The notes under the pieces are model-generated. The model did no database searches, had not been told where the DNA came from, and saw nothing but the letters and a program-made list of their open reading frames with translations. From Firmicutes bacterium CAG:24053_14 (GTDB taxonomy: Bacteria > Bacillota > Clostridia > Oscillospirales > Oscillospiraceae), in assembly GCA_001916715.1 (NCBI GenBank), contig MNSZ01000061.1:1-53224 (forward strand): DNA of 53,224 bases, read 5' to 3'. Numbering within the stretch: the first letter of the stretch is position 1; each line of letters starts with the position of its first letter. Positions 43,869-51,851 of this stretch are shown piece after piece. A program made the translations under genes and the position numbers.

Positions 43869-45971
43869 TTATCGCAGGCTCGCCAGCTTTATCAGCATTT
43901 TTTCAAACTCTGACATTATACTGCTGTCTGAGGCCAGAACGATGTTTTTGCCATACATTTTTGTGTACGCCTCAATACTCCGGCTTGCATCGGCGGAGTA
44001 GATCACCGGGATAACTACTATGCCGCGTCGCTTTGCCTCATGCACCGCACTGCGCACATCCTCTATCGCCTCATCCTCGCTTCTGTACGCCGACGGCAAT
44101 CCGTCGGACAAGACGACAAGTATCCTGCGCTTTTCGCATCGCTTTACAAGCTCCATCGACGCTGCACGTATCGAATACCCGTCCTTGTTCCCGTTTCCGG
44201 CAGCTAACTGCGTTGTCGCGTCAAAGCAACGGCTTCCGATCTCCTTTTGCTCAAAGTCCTTTATGACGCAATGCTCAACCACATTCGACCCGCCGTCAAA
44301 AGCGACTATTTTTGTGTATGCAATGCCTTTGAGCGCCTCTTCTATCATCGCTGCTGTCATGAGCGCAGTAAACAGCTTTGAATTTCCGTTACCGAGGCCG
44401 GTCCCCATGCTGCCGCTGCGGTCGATAAGCAGGAAAAATGCAGTTTCGCGCGCCTTTGGCGGCGTCTTGCTCTTGAAAACGTGCTTTGAGCCGAGAGGTA
44501 TCTTCCAAAGCTCGCTCTCGCTGAGAACGCCGCGGCGCTGGCTGAGACTTCGTATCCGCTGCTCGCGCAGGATGCGGTCGAGCCTTTTGTGCATCTGGCG
44601 CGCTTTTTCCGCATATTCCGGCGGCAGACGGCGGCGCGACGGGACAATGCTGCTTTCCTCAAACTTCACATCGGAGTATGCTCCGCCAAGTCTGAACTTA
44701 TCGTCAAGGCTCAACCGACCGATGCCGGCGGTCTGAACAGCGCTCATTTTTTCATATCGTCTTTCCCTTAAGAGATCGGCAGCCGCGTTACTGAGCATCT
44801 GTTTAAGCTCAAGCTCGCTCAATGCTGCCAAACGGCGACGTGAAAAGTCCGCTCCTATGACCTCTCTGACGGAATTCGGGCCTTCTGCCGCCGCTTTTCC
44901 GAGGGCGCTGCCGGAATCATTTTTTATGCCGATTGAGCTGCTTTGGCCGTGATTCGTCGATCTTCCTGCGCTCGAGGATGCGCCTCTGTCCTCGCGACCG
45001 TCCGTTCCGGCACTCGCTTTGGGCTTAACATCCGAGCCTGTAAGGCTTCCGTTCATATCGCCGTAGCGCTTGGAATTATCGCCGCTGCCGGGACTTGCGC
45101 TGTCGCCCTTATCACCGTCGGCATCGTCTCCGTCATCGGGTGTTCCCTTGCGCTCGGTCTCAGCCTCGGCGTGACTGCGCAGATAACTGTCTTTGCCGTC
45201 TCCGCGCTGTTCGGCACGCGTATCTGCGGAAAACGCATAGTATTCAAGATCGGCGTTTAGTTTCTCAAGCACTGCCGAAAGATCATCTTCGGCTCTGCAC
45301 ATGGCAGCAAGCCTTGGCATCAAAAGCGCCAAAAGTTCATTGCAAATAGTCTCACACTCGGCGCAATCTCTCGAGATCGCCGCCTTATCGATTCTTTCCT
45401 TTATATCCGCTTCCAGATCCCGTGCCGTGCCTGTAAGAGCAAAGCGCTCAAGCTCCGAAAAGAATTCCTCCAAAGCGCCGCCGTGTATCGCTGCGTCTGT
45501 CCGCGCATAGTTTACAAATCTGAGCATGGGAATATAGCCGGGGAACCGACGGCAGATAATATTATTCACCCGCGCATCTTCAAGGATGTTCATCAATCTC
45601 TGCCCGAGTATACGCCCGACGAACGGGCGAAAGCCCTGCTCGGCAAAGAGGCTCTCTGCATTTTCGCGCACTCTTTTGAGCGCGTCGGCATCCGAGCTGT
45701 TATCATGCTGCACCTCATGCGCAAGCAGAACGCGCAAGCCGGCAGTCCAATGCCGTCCATCAAAATCATCACGCAGCAGATACGGCGCGCCTCCGAGTAC
45801 GATCTGCCCATTTTCGGTGCGGTTTTTCAGCGAAGTATCGAGCTTGACTGCCGAGACAAGCTTATTGTCGTCAAGCAGGAACGACAGATTCCTTGCGAGT
45901 ATGCTCTCGATCGGATCTGCCCGCAGAAATTCGGCGTATCGCTCAAACGCCGCGTCTGACATCTCGCGCAT
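43869..45971 (-). CDS. vWA-domain protein with N-terminal metallopeptidase-like domain (NorD/CobT-like)
   Basis: 700 residues. The N-terminal domain has a zinc-type motif HEVQH at 85-89 and the downstream NILEDARVN (128-136), the pattern of NorD/CobT-like proteins. Residues about 250-370 are a low-complexity acidic/Ser-Gly linker. The C-terminal vWA domain has an intact MIDAS: DRSGS 517-521 and SDG at 622-624. Such proteins work as substrate adaptors or clients of MoxR AAA+ ATPases, as in NorQ/NorD, CobS/CobT and RavA/ViaA. ATG 45971 overlaps the stop of the MoxR gene (TGATG), so the pair is coupled. The actual target is unknown. Confidence 0.88.
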   Translation of the reverse strand: MREMSDAAFERYAEFLRADPIESILARNLSFLLDDNKLVSAVKLDTSLKNRTENGQIVLGGAPYLLRDDFDGRHWTAGLRVLLAHEVQHDNSSDADALKRVRENAESLFAEQGFRPFVGRILGQRLMNILEDARVNNIICRRFPGYIPMLRFVNYARTDAAIHGGALEEFFSELERFALTGTARDLEADIKERIDKAAISRDCAECETICNELLALLMPRLAAMCRAEDDLSAVLEKLNADLEYYAFSADTRAEQRGDGKDSYLRSHAEAETERKGTPDDGDDADGDKGDSASPGSGDNSKRYGDMNGSLTGSDVKPKASAGTDGREDRGASSSAGRSTNHGQSSSIGIKNDSGSALGKAAAEGPNSVREVIGADFSRRRLAALSELELKQMLSNAAADLLRERRYEKMSAVQTAGIGRLSLDDKFRLGGAYSDVKFEESSIVPSRRRLPPEYAEKARQMHKRLDRILREQRIRSLSQRRGVLSESELWKIPLGSKHVFKSKTPPKARETAFFLLIDRSGSMGTGLGNGNSKLFTALMTAAMIEEALKGIAYTKIVAFDGGSNVVEHCVIKDFEQKEIGSRCFDATTQLAAGNGNKDGYSIRAASMELVKRCEKRRILVVLSDGLPSAYRSEDEAIEDVRSAVHEAKRRGIVVIPVIYSADASRSIEAYTKMYGKNIVLASDSSIMSEFEKMLIKLASLR

Positions 45972-47275
45972 CAGGGCACCATGCTTTCGATCAGCTCCGT
46001 AAGCTGCAATCGAGTGTACTGATCCTGCGGCTTTGCGGCAACGTTGTCCATAAGCCCCCACCTGAGTCCAAGAAGCGGCTCGGCGCGCAATGCGTCAACA
46101 AGACCGCGTATCGTCATTGCATCGGGTTCAAGTCCACCGGCGGAATCGATGCGGCTTTTAATCGCACAGTATACCACATCGCAAACGTTCAGACAGTGTT
46201 CGGAAGCCGTCGGAACAACGCGGCGCAGTATTTCCTTCACGCTTTCATGCTCGGACATCTGGATAGGCGTAAAGCGGTCTATGGTCGCTTCATTCATATA
46301 ATTCGTTCCGGCATAGCCCTCGTTCATGGTTATCGTGAATGAAGACTTCGGATGCATTTTTACAAGTCCGTAGCCAGGCACCTGAATTCTGCGCGCTTCG
46401 TCCGTCAGCGAGTGCAGAACGTCCGCGCATTCCGGTTTTATGGTGTTGCCCTCGTCGAGAACGACGTCCGCCCCGGCCTCTATGTAGCGAAGCATATCGC
46501 TGAGCTTATATCGCAAAGTTCCGTTTTCTATAGTCGGGCCGCCAAGCAGATCAAGCTTATCCATTTCCGCGTTTCCCTGCATTCTGTACTGCGGAACGTT
46601 AAGGATCCAGTCGAGCGTCTGCGCAAGGGTGTTCTTGCCGCAGCCCTTGCCTCCGATAAGTCTTAAATTCAAGCCCGAAAGTCTATAGGCAAGACCACGC
46701 GTCAGCTCTCCGTAAGCATCCGACTGAACGAATTTAACAGCCGGACACGGAACAAGCTCGGGATATTTGGGGTCTGCAAGCATCTGTTCAAAAGTGCTTA
46801 TTATAACCTTTTGAGGAATGCCTTGCTCGGTCATGTACGCCGCCTTGTCCAGAAGCTCGGCTTCATTGCCGCAGCCGCGCTCGGATGCCCGGGATATCGC
46901 TTCGCTGACGGCCAGCGGCAGCTCATCAACCGCTTCGAACTCGGCTATAAACCCCCACGCCTCCGGATCGTCTGCCCTGCACACCGTTGCATCGTTTCTG
47001 CAAAACGCGCGTGGGCGTGCCGTAACTGCCGCCGTGCGCAGCATGGCCACAAGCCGCTCGCTCGGCGCAGCAACGATACCGATGCAGTTAAATATATCTC
47101 CTGCATCCTCGGCATGCACAAAGCACGCAGGTTCCGTTTCGTTTCCGGTGCGCACAATAACTATCTCGGGCCACTCGCCCGGCGAAACATCACGCAGCGA
47201 GCTTATAAAATCAAGCTTCATCGGTGCGCGCAGATTACTTCCTCCGCAAATGACTGTTTCTGTCCGACCTTTCAT
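45971..47275 (-). CDS. MoxR-type AAA+ ATPase
   Basis: 434 residues. An N-terminal region of about 190 residues without a recognised fold precedes the AAA+ core. Walker A reads GGKGCGKN (208-215), with Asn instead of the usual Ser/Thr followed by Thr; Walker B is VVLDEGN (271-277). A sensor-1 ITMNEGY and an arginine-finger candidate R334 (TIDRF) follow. This is the AAA_5/MoxR layout used to remodel vWA partners. ATG 47275 has GAGGAG six bases upstream. The LRR gene ends 10 bases before it and the vWA gene overlaps its stop. The Asn in the P-loop may alter hydrolysis; some AAA_5 proteins tolerate it. Confidence 0.88.
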   Translation of the reverse strand: MKGRTETVICGGSNLRAPMKLDFISSLRDVSPGEWPEIVIVRTGNETEPACFVHAEDAGDIFNCIGIVAAPSERLVAMLRTAAVTARPRAFCRNDATVCRADDPEAWGFIAEFEAVDELPLAVSEAISRASERGCGNEAELLDKAAYMTEQGIPQKVIISTFEQMLADPKYPELVPCPAVKFVQSDAYGELTRGLAYRLSGLNLRLIGGKGCGKNTLAQTLDWILNVPQYRMQGNAEMDKLDLLGGPTIENGTLRYKLSDMLRYIEAGADVVLDEGNTIKPECADVLHSLTDEARRIQVPGYGLVKMHPKSSFTITMNEGYAGTNYMNEATIDRFTPIQMSEHESVKEILRRVVPTASEHCLNVCDVVYCAIKSRIDSAGGLEPDAMTIRGLVDALRAEPLLGLRWGLMDNVAAKPQDQYTRLQLTELIESMVP

Positions 47276-47285
47276 GATCCACTCC

Positions 47286-48161
47286 TCAGTTCCCGGCGAC
47301 CGCGCCCCAGGGGAATCCCTTGGCCGGGCCGTTATAATATATATGCGGCACACTCAAAAACGCACACCTGCCTACGGACACGACGCTGTCCGGTATGTGT
47401 ACGGAAAACAGGTTTGCGCACTGATAAAACGCTTCGGGCTCGATATGCGTGACACTGTCGGGAATAATAACTGAATTTAGCGCACGGCAGCGCGAAAATG
47501 CACCTTCAGATATCCGCTCAAGATTTTTTGACAGATTCACATTTCGCAGATGGACCTTGTCATAAAACGCATACGGTTCCAGACATGTAATGCTGTCGGG
47601 CATTATAAAGGTCTCAAGATATGTATAAGACACGAAGGCATACTCTTTTATCCCGCAAACGCGCACACTGTCTATCGATGACGGAAGCACTATCGTCGTC
47701 GCCGGATTAAAGCAGCCGTCGGTCGATATCATTCCGGTATCGCTGTCAAAAACGAAGTTCTGTGCCTCGGCTTCGGCTCCGCTGACGGGCATGGTGTCCC
47801 ACGGGCGCTCGGCAAGCCAGCGCCGCGTTTCGGCCTCGGTCCGCGTTTTCCGTTCCTCTATGTAGTCGCGCATCGCGCTCATATCGCATTTTTGCGAAAA
47901 AAATACTGCCAGATCGTCCGGAGTGAGCGTAAGTCGGTAGCCCCGAGGCAGCTCGATCTTCATCTTGACAGGCAGTATCTTTTTTATATAATTGCAGGCT
48001 TCGTCATAGCGCGAAAGCACCTTTTTATTCAAAACAAACGGCTTATCGAGCGTGCAAGCCTCGACTCCGTCGGGCGTTTCAAGACCCACGAAGCAGTTGT
48101 TGCCGTTGAGTATTATTCCAACATCGTCAAACCGAGACGGACTTACCGACAGATTCTCCAT
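47286..48161 (-). CDS. Intracellular BspA-type leucine-rich-repeat protein
   Basis: 291 residues, no signal peptide. The N-terminal 150 residues are a unique domain I cannot assign. Residues about 155-275 carry BspA-like LRR_5 repeats with the consensus xxIPDSVTxIxxxAFxxCxxL (LETFIMPDSITCLEPYAFYD, VIIPDSVTHIEPEAFYQCAN) and end in the family-typical IYYNGPAKGFPWGA. First gene of the LRR-MoxR-vWA operon. ATG 48161 has GGAGG upstream. BspA repeats usually occur on secreted proteins; a cytoplasmic one tied to a MoxR/vWA pair suggests a recognition or scaffold role. Confidence 0.85.
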   Translation of the reverse strand: MENLSVSPSRFDDVGIILNGNNCFVGLETPDGVEACTLDKPFVLNKKVLSRYDEACNYIKKILPVKMKIELPRGYRLTLTPDDLAVFFSQKCDMSAMRDYIEERKTRTEAETRRWLAERPWDTMPVSGAEAEAQNFVFDSDTGMISTDGCFNPATTIVLPSSIDSVRVCGIKEYAFVSYTYLETFIMPDSITCLEPYAFYDKVHLRNVNLSKNLERISEGAFSRCRALNSVIIPDSVTHIEPEAFYQCANLFSVHIPDSVVSVGRCAFLSVPHIYYNGPAKGFPWGAVAGN

Positions 48162-48332
48162 TACTCCGCCCTCCAACACATCGTTACAATATTATCATAT
48201 CGTCTATACGGTTTTTTTTCTGCAACATTTGTCACATACGAAGTTCCAATTGAAATAGAATTATCCCCCAAGGCTTTAAGTCTCGGGGGATAACTTGATG
48301 GAAGGCGAACAGATATCAATTTTGACCTAAGT
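48162..48332 (-). promoter_or_regulatory. Intergenic region upstream of the LRR-MoxR-vWA operon, with hairpin
   Basis: It contains the stem TTATCCCCC (48263-48271) / GGGGGATAA (48286-48294), which follows the gatD stop on the minus strand and may terminate murT-gatD. Below it is AT-rich DNA that presumably holds the operon promoter; I see no confident -35/-10 pair. Confidence 0.45.
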
Positions 48333-49040
48333 TCATTTTTCGCCCATCATGCGGATAATGTCCGCGCGGCGGCGCTCGTAGGCGGCCATATTTGTCTCCT
48401 CGAACCGAAGCTTCGGCTCCTTAACGCCGAGAAGCGCCATGAGGTATCTGACAAACGGCGGATTCATCATCAAAAACGGCCCGACCATCGAGGTCGCAAA
48501 ATAGTTTTTGATACGCACGCCCTCGAGCTTTGACTTTTTGTTAATGCCGATGCCGTACTTGGCCTCGGCAAAGTAAAAGTCCGAGTTATCTCCGTAAAGC
48601 TGCGAAAACTCCGCCTTGAAGCCGACAAGCTCCATGTCCTCGAACGCGCACAGCTGAGTTGAATTAAATCTGTGCATCATATCGCGCTTTGCGTGCAGCG
48701 GAACAAGGCCAAGACCGGCAATGCGGCTGCCGTCCTCGTTCTCGATATATTCGCAGAACACCTCGCCGGCGTTCGCCGTCATGAGAAACACAACGCCGCC
48801 GTCGATAAGCTCGCGCAGTCTGTCGCGATAGGGCATGAGCTTTTTTATCGCAAGCTCCTGGCCGTGCTCGGTCATCGCGCCCATGATTATCATATCGACC
48901 TTTTCGGAAGCAAAGCGCGGCTCGTCGTTGTAGCCGGTTTCGATAAGCTCGGCCTCCGGCATGCAGCGCGAAAGATACTTCCAGTTCCAGCAGTCGCCGA
49001 AAAGGTTTGCAAATTCGGGAAACAGCACCTCTATCTTCAT
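48333..49040 (-). CDS. gatD: GatD-like class I glutamine amidotransferase subunit lacking catalytic residues
   Basis: 235 residues, co-encoded with MurT (ATGA overlap), in the place of GatD. GatD normally hydrolyses glutamine to feed ammonia to MurT, which amidates the D-Glu of lipid II. The fold is recognisable (EVLFPEFANLFGD start, EHGQELAIKKL, GLGLVPL). However, where GatD has the nucleophile elbow ICGGYQ, this protein has TANAGE, and where it has the catalytic LHGP, this has MVGP. The GFENH element is also lost. Cys and His are therefore both missing, and glutaminase activity is not expected. The rest is well kept and free of stops, so it is a diverged protein, not debris. It could act as a structural or binding subunit. 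Confidence 0.85.
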   Translation of the reverse strand: MKIEVLFPEFANLFGDCWNWKYLSRCMPEAELIETGYNDEPRFASEKVDMIIMGAMTEHGQELAIKKLMPYRDRLRELIDGGVVFLMTANAGEVFCEYIENEDGSRIAGLGLVPLHAKRDMMHRFNSTQLCAFEDMELVGFKAEFSQLYGDNSDFYFAEAKYGIGINKKSKLEGVRIKNYFATSMVGPFLMMNPPFVRYLMALLGVKEPKLRFEETNMAAYERRRADIIRMMGEK

Positions 49041-50413
49041 GCCTGTGCCTCCTTTTCCTCAAGACGGGCAAGTATGCCGTCGCGCACCTGCTTTGTAAGC
49101 TGCGGCGTTGTAAGATCGTGCAGGATAAACACCTTGTCCGTTCCGTCAAGCTCAAGCTCGGCCGGAGCGTCGGTCTCGTGCTCGACGCAGCGGATCTTTT
49201 CCTCCGGAACGCCGGCAAGCAGCAGACGCAGGTGATAGTCGTGCATTCTCACGCCGCCGACAACGATGCGCTTTATGCTCTCATCGTTTAAAAACTCGAA
49301 ATCTGCATCGTAGACCCATGTGACTATCTCGGTCGTTTTCTTATACGTCAGGTCATCGAGCATAACGATGACCTCCTTCACGCCCGGCTCCGAGCGGATA
49401 TAGTCAAACACGATCGAGCACGCAACGGGGTTCTGCCCCTTGGTCATGTTCGTCACGACCTCGACGCCGTTTTTCTCGACATTCGTGTAGCGCGACTTGA
49501 CGATGCTCATGTGCGAAAAGCTTTTTGCGATATTCTCCGCCGACAGTCCAAGCTCGCGAAGAAGCGTAACGACCGTGACCTGGTTATAGGTGTTGAACAC
49601 GCTGTCGTTAATAAGCGGATACTCCTCCTCACCCTTATCCGAACGCACGGTGAAGCAGCGCTTTTCATAGTCGGGCGATGCGAGATAATCCGCCTTGGGC
49701 GAGGCAAAGCCGCAGCCGGGGCACTTCATCTTGCCGATATGGTGATAGCGGACATATTCATACTGAAGCTTTCCGCCGCAATAGGGGCATGCGCGCATAT
49801 CGTTTATTATATTGACGCACTCGTCCCTGTCGGTCGGCAGGCGGCTCAGTGAGAAGTAGCTGCGCTTGTTGTCCTTTTTAAGCCGGCTGCTTATAGGGTC
49901 GTCGGCATTGAGGATCATGTGCGTATCGTCCGGCAGAGCGGAATCAATAAACGAGAATATAAACTCCGGGTGCGCGTTGCGCTGGATAGAGTCGCGGAAC
50001 AGGTTCGTGCACACGGCGTAGTCGGGGTGAACGTATTTGTATATCCTCAGCGAGCTGCGCTCATCGACCTCGAACACGGCATAGTCAAACTTTGCCTTGC
50101 CGCCGAGGGTGCTGCCGGATATGAGCGAGGTCGCAATGCCGGCGTCGGTGTTCGAGCCTGCGCGGTTATTGAGCACCTTGAAGCCTGCGTCGGACAAAAC
50201 GTCAAGGATCATGTTGCAGCAGGTGGTTTTTCCGTTTGTGCCGGTGACGGTTATTATGGTTTTGGGCTTGTCAATCCTGCCGAGGAAATCGGGGCAGAGC
50301 TTTATCGCAAGCTTGCCGGGGAAATAGCTTGCGTTCATGCCCAAAAGCTTTTGCAGCCACATGGCGAGCTTTCCGAATATCAGGGCAATTATAAATCTCA
50401 GATTCTTTTTCAT
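49037..50413 (-). CDS. murT: MurT-like Mur ligase (lipid II isoglutaminyl synthase subunit)
   Basis: 458 residues. A hydrophobic N-terminal stretch (about 5-25) is followed by the Mur ligase P-loop TVTGTNGKTT (about 55-64) and the central domain with NRAGSNTDAGI. A four-cysteine zinc ribbon (CPYC...CPGC, near 210-235) is characteristic of MurT. The C-terminal DUF1727 domain has MTKGQNPVAC and HDLTTPQ. It amidates the alpha-carboxyl of D-Glu in lipid II, with ammonia from GatD. AAGGAAGG precedes the ATG. The partner GatD-like subunit here lacks catalytic residues, so the ammonia source is uncertain. Confidence 0.95.
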   Translation of the reverse strand: MKKNLRFIIALIFGKLAMWLQKLLGMNASYFPGKLAIKLCPDFLGRIDKPKTIITVTGTNGKTTCCNMILDVLSDAGFKVLNNRAGSNTDAGIATSLISGSTLGGKAKFDYAVFEVDERSSLRIYKYVHPDYAVCTNLFRDSIQRNAHPEFIFSFIDSALPDDTHMILNADDPISSRLKKDNKRSYFSLSRLPTDRDECVNIINDMRACPYCGGKLQYEYVRYHHIGKMKCPGCGFASPKADYLASPDYEKRCFTVRSDKGEEEYPLINDSVFNTYNQVTVVTLLRELGLSAENIAKSFSHMSIVKSRYTNVEKNGVEVVTNMTKGQNPVACSIVFDYIRSEPGVKEVIVMLDDLTYKKTTEIVTWVYDADFEFLNDESIKRIVVGGVRMHDYHLRLLLAGVPEEKIRCVEHETDAPAELELDGTDKVFILHDLTTPQLTKQVRDGILARLEEKEAQA

Positions 50414-50492
50414 CTTAGCCTTCCTTTTGAGATTGATATAATTTTATATTATATCTCACTGTGTCTGTCATTGTCCACATGTTTTTGTTTTC

Positions 50493-50521
50493 TTGACCGC
50501 AGCTGCATTTTAATGTATATT
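50493..50521 (+). promoter_or_regulatory. Promoter of the small membrane protein gene
   Basis: TTGACC (50493-50498), a 17-base spacer and TATATT (50516-50521), about 30 bases before the ATG at 50551. Confidence 0.75.
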
Positions 50522-50550
50522 ATTATAATCAGAGATTGGAGGGATGAAGC

Positions 50551-50727
50551 ATGCCGTGGTATGCATATGTAGCGTTTTTGGTGCTTGCCGTCATCGGATA
50601 TTACGTTATCGTTGAGATAAAAACAAAAAAAGCGCTGAAAGAAAAGAAATCTGCCGACAGAAAGGCCGCAAAGGCGGCGGCCAAAAAGTCCAAGTCCGCA
50701 AAGAAAAAACCTAAGTCACGCAAATAA
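50551..50727 (+). CDS. Small basic single-pass membrane protein
   Basis: 58 residues. MPWYAYVAFLVLAVIGYYVI is one transmembrane helix, followed by a strongly basic cytoplasmic tail of Lys/Ala repeats. GGAGG lies upstream of the ATG and a good promoter lies 30 bases before. No family recognised; such proteins often bind membrane or nucleic acid. It lies directly before the tRNA-Asp/tRNA-Thr pair. Confidence 0.65.
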   Translation: MPWYAYVAFLVLAVIGYYVIVEIKTKKALKEKKSADRKAAKAAAKKSKSAKKKPKSRK

Positions 50728-50762
50728 ATTAGAATTTCTCAAAAAAACTTTTTCAAAAATTG

Positions 50763-50791
50763 TTGACAAGAGGCAAAAAATCTGTTATATT
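50763..50791 (+). promoter_or_regulatory. Promoter of the tRNA-Asp/tRNA-Thr unit
   Basis: Perfect TTGACA (50763-50768), 17-base spacer, TATATT (50786-50791). It lies 11 bases before tRNA-Asp. Confidence 0.9.
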
Positions 50792-50802
50792 AACTGAGCC
50801 GT

Positions 50803-50879
50803 GGCCGAGTGGTTCAGTCGGTTAGAACGCCGGCCTGTCACGCCGGAGGTCGAGGGTTCAAGTCCCTTCTCGGTCGCCA
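50803..50879 (+). tRNA. tRNA-Asp(GTC)
   Basis: 77 bases with encoded CCA. The acceptor is GGCCGAG/CTCGGTC. The anticodon arm CCGGC-CTGTCAC-GCCGG gives GTC. The T arm is GAGGG-TTCAAGT-CCCTT. Confidence 0.98.
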
Positions 50880-50881
50880 CA

Positions 50882-50905
50882 GATGCCCCTTTTTTAAGGG
50901 GCATC
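50882..50905 (+). terminator. Hairpin between tRNA-Asp and tRNA-Thr
   Basis: GATGCCCC (50882-50889) pairs with GGGGCATC (50898-50905). The T-run lies in the loop rather than after the stem, so it is more likely a processing spacer than a strong terminator. Confidence 0.5.
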
Positions 50906-50911
50906 AACTTT

Positions 50912-50987
<76 letters not shown>

Positions 50988-50991
50988 AGAT

Positions 50992-51027
50992 AAGCCCTGA
51001 AGTCATTCGATTTCAGGGCTTTCTTGA
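50992..51027 (+). terminator. Terminator after tRNA-Thr
   Basis: AAGCCCTGAA (50992-51001) pairs with TTTCAGGGCTT (51011-51021), followed by TCTTGATTTT. Confidence 0.75.
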
Positions 51028-51066
51028 TTTTGTCATAGCCTGACAATAAATTGGGCGGTGAATTAT

Positions 51067-51771
51067 ATGAGCAAAAAAACAATCGGCATTCTCGGCGGCA
51101 TGGGGCCTGCCGCGACGGCCGACCTGTTCACAAAGATCATAAACAACACCGAGGCAGGCTGCGATCAGGATCACCTGCACGTCATCATTGACAGCAACAC
51201 CAACATCCCCGACCGCACCGAGGCGCTCATTCACGGCGGAGCAGACCCCACGGAGCCGATGACGCAGAGCGCGCGCCGCCTTGCCGAGGCCGGGGCCGAG
51301 CTTATCGTCATGCCGTGCAACACGGCGCACGGCTTCTACGACGCCGTGTGCGCGTCCGTGACGGTTCCCGTGCTCCACATGATAAAGCTCACCGCCGAGG
51401 AGCTTATGCGGCACGAGATCACGCGCGCCGGGCTTCTCGCTACCGATGGCACGGTGCAGAGCGGAATATACGAAACCTGCTTTGCCGGCAGCGGCATCGA
51501 GCTTATAACGCCCTCGCCCGAGGCTCAGGCCGCCGTTATGGATCTTACCTATAACGGAGTTAAGGCCGGCAGGCTCGATTTTGACACGTCGGGCTTTGAA
51601 AAAGCAGTCAACGAGCTTTTTGATAACGGCGCGCAGACGCTCATCCTCGGCTGCACGGAGCTTCCCCCGGCATTTGATATGTACGGCCTTGACTACGAGC
51701 ACATCGACCCCACCCTTGTGCTTGCGCGCGCGGCAGTCCTTGCCGCCGGCGGCAAGCTGCGCGAGGCATAA
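51067..51771 (+). CDS. Aspartate/glutamate racemase-family protein
   Basis: 234 residues with both catalytic cysteine motifs: MPCNTAH (first half) and LGCTELP (second half). The N-terminus TIGILGGMGPAATADLF and the PLHMIK-like element (here VLHMIK) place it with amino-acid racemases of the YgeA/aspartate racemase type. It interconverts L- and D-Asp or -Glu without cofactor; the substrate cannot be read. ATG 51067 is preferred to GTG 51058. Its terminator is shared with the convergent phage-type gene. Confidence 0.93.
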   Translation: MSKKTIGILGGMGPAATADLFTKIINNTEAGCDQDHLHVIIDSNTNIPDRTEALIHGGADPTEPMTQSARRLAEAGAELIVMPCNTAHGFYDAVCASVTVPVLHMIKLTAEELMRHEITRAGLLATDGTVQSGIYETCFAGSGIELITPSPEAQAAVMDLTYNGVKAGRLDFDTSGFEKAVNELFDNGAQTLILGCTELPPAFDMYGLDYEHIDPTLVLARAAVLAAGGKLREA

Positions 51772-51777
51772 AAATCA

Positions 51778-51850
51778 CCTCCCACGTTTAAGCTGACGAG
51801 AGTTGAACCCATATCGCCTGTCGTCAGCTTAGTTCCGTGGGAGGCTTTTT
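51778..51850. terminator. Large two-stem bidirectional terminator
   Basis: Outer arms CCTCCCACG (51778-51786) and CGTGGGAGG (51836-51844), inner arms AAGCTGACGA (51790-51799) and TCGTCAGCTT (51821-51830). T-runs occur on both outer sides. It separates the racemase from the convergent phage-type gene. The inner left arm and following bases recur at 10534-10551. Confidence 0.85.
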
Positions 51851-51851
51851 G

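Noticed and set aside
43469..44014. 181-codon plus-strand frame
   Set aside because: It is antisense to the IS1182 transposase fragment and the end of the vWA gene.
51778..51844. Hammerhead-like core (CTGACGA) in the large terminator
   Set aside because: The matching GAAA and cleavage-site elements are absent, and the motif is fully paired in a simple terminator stem.
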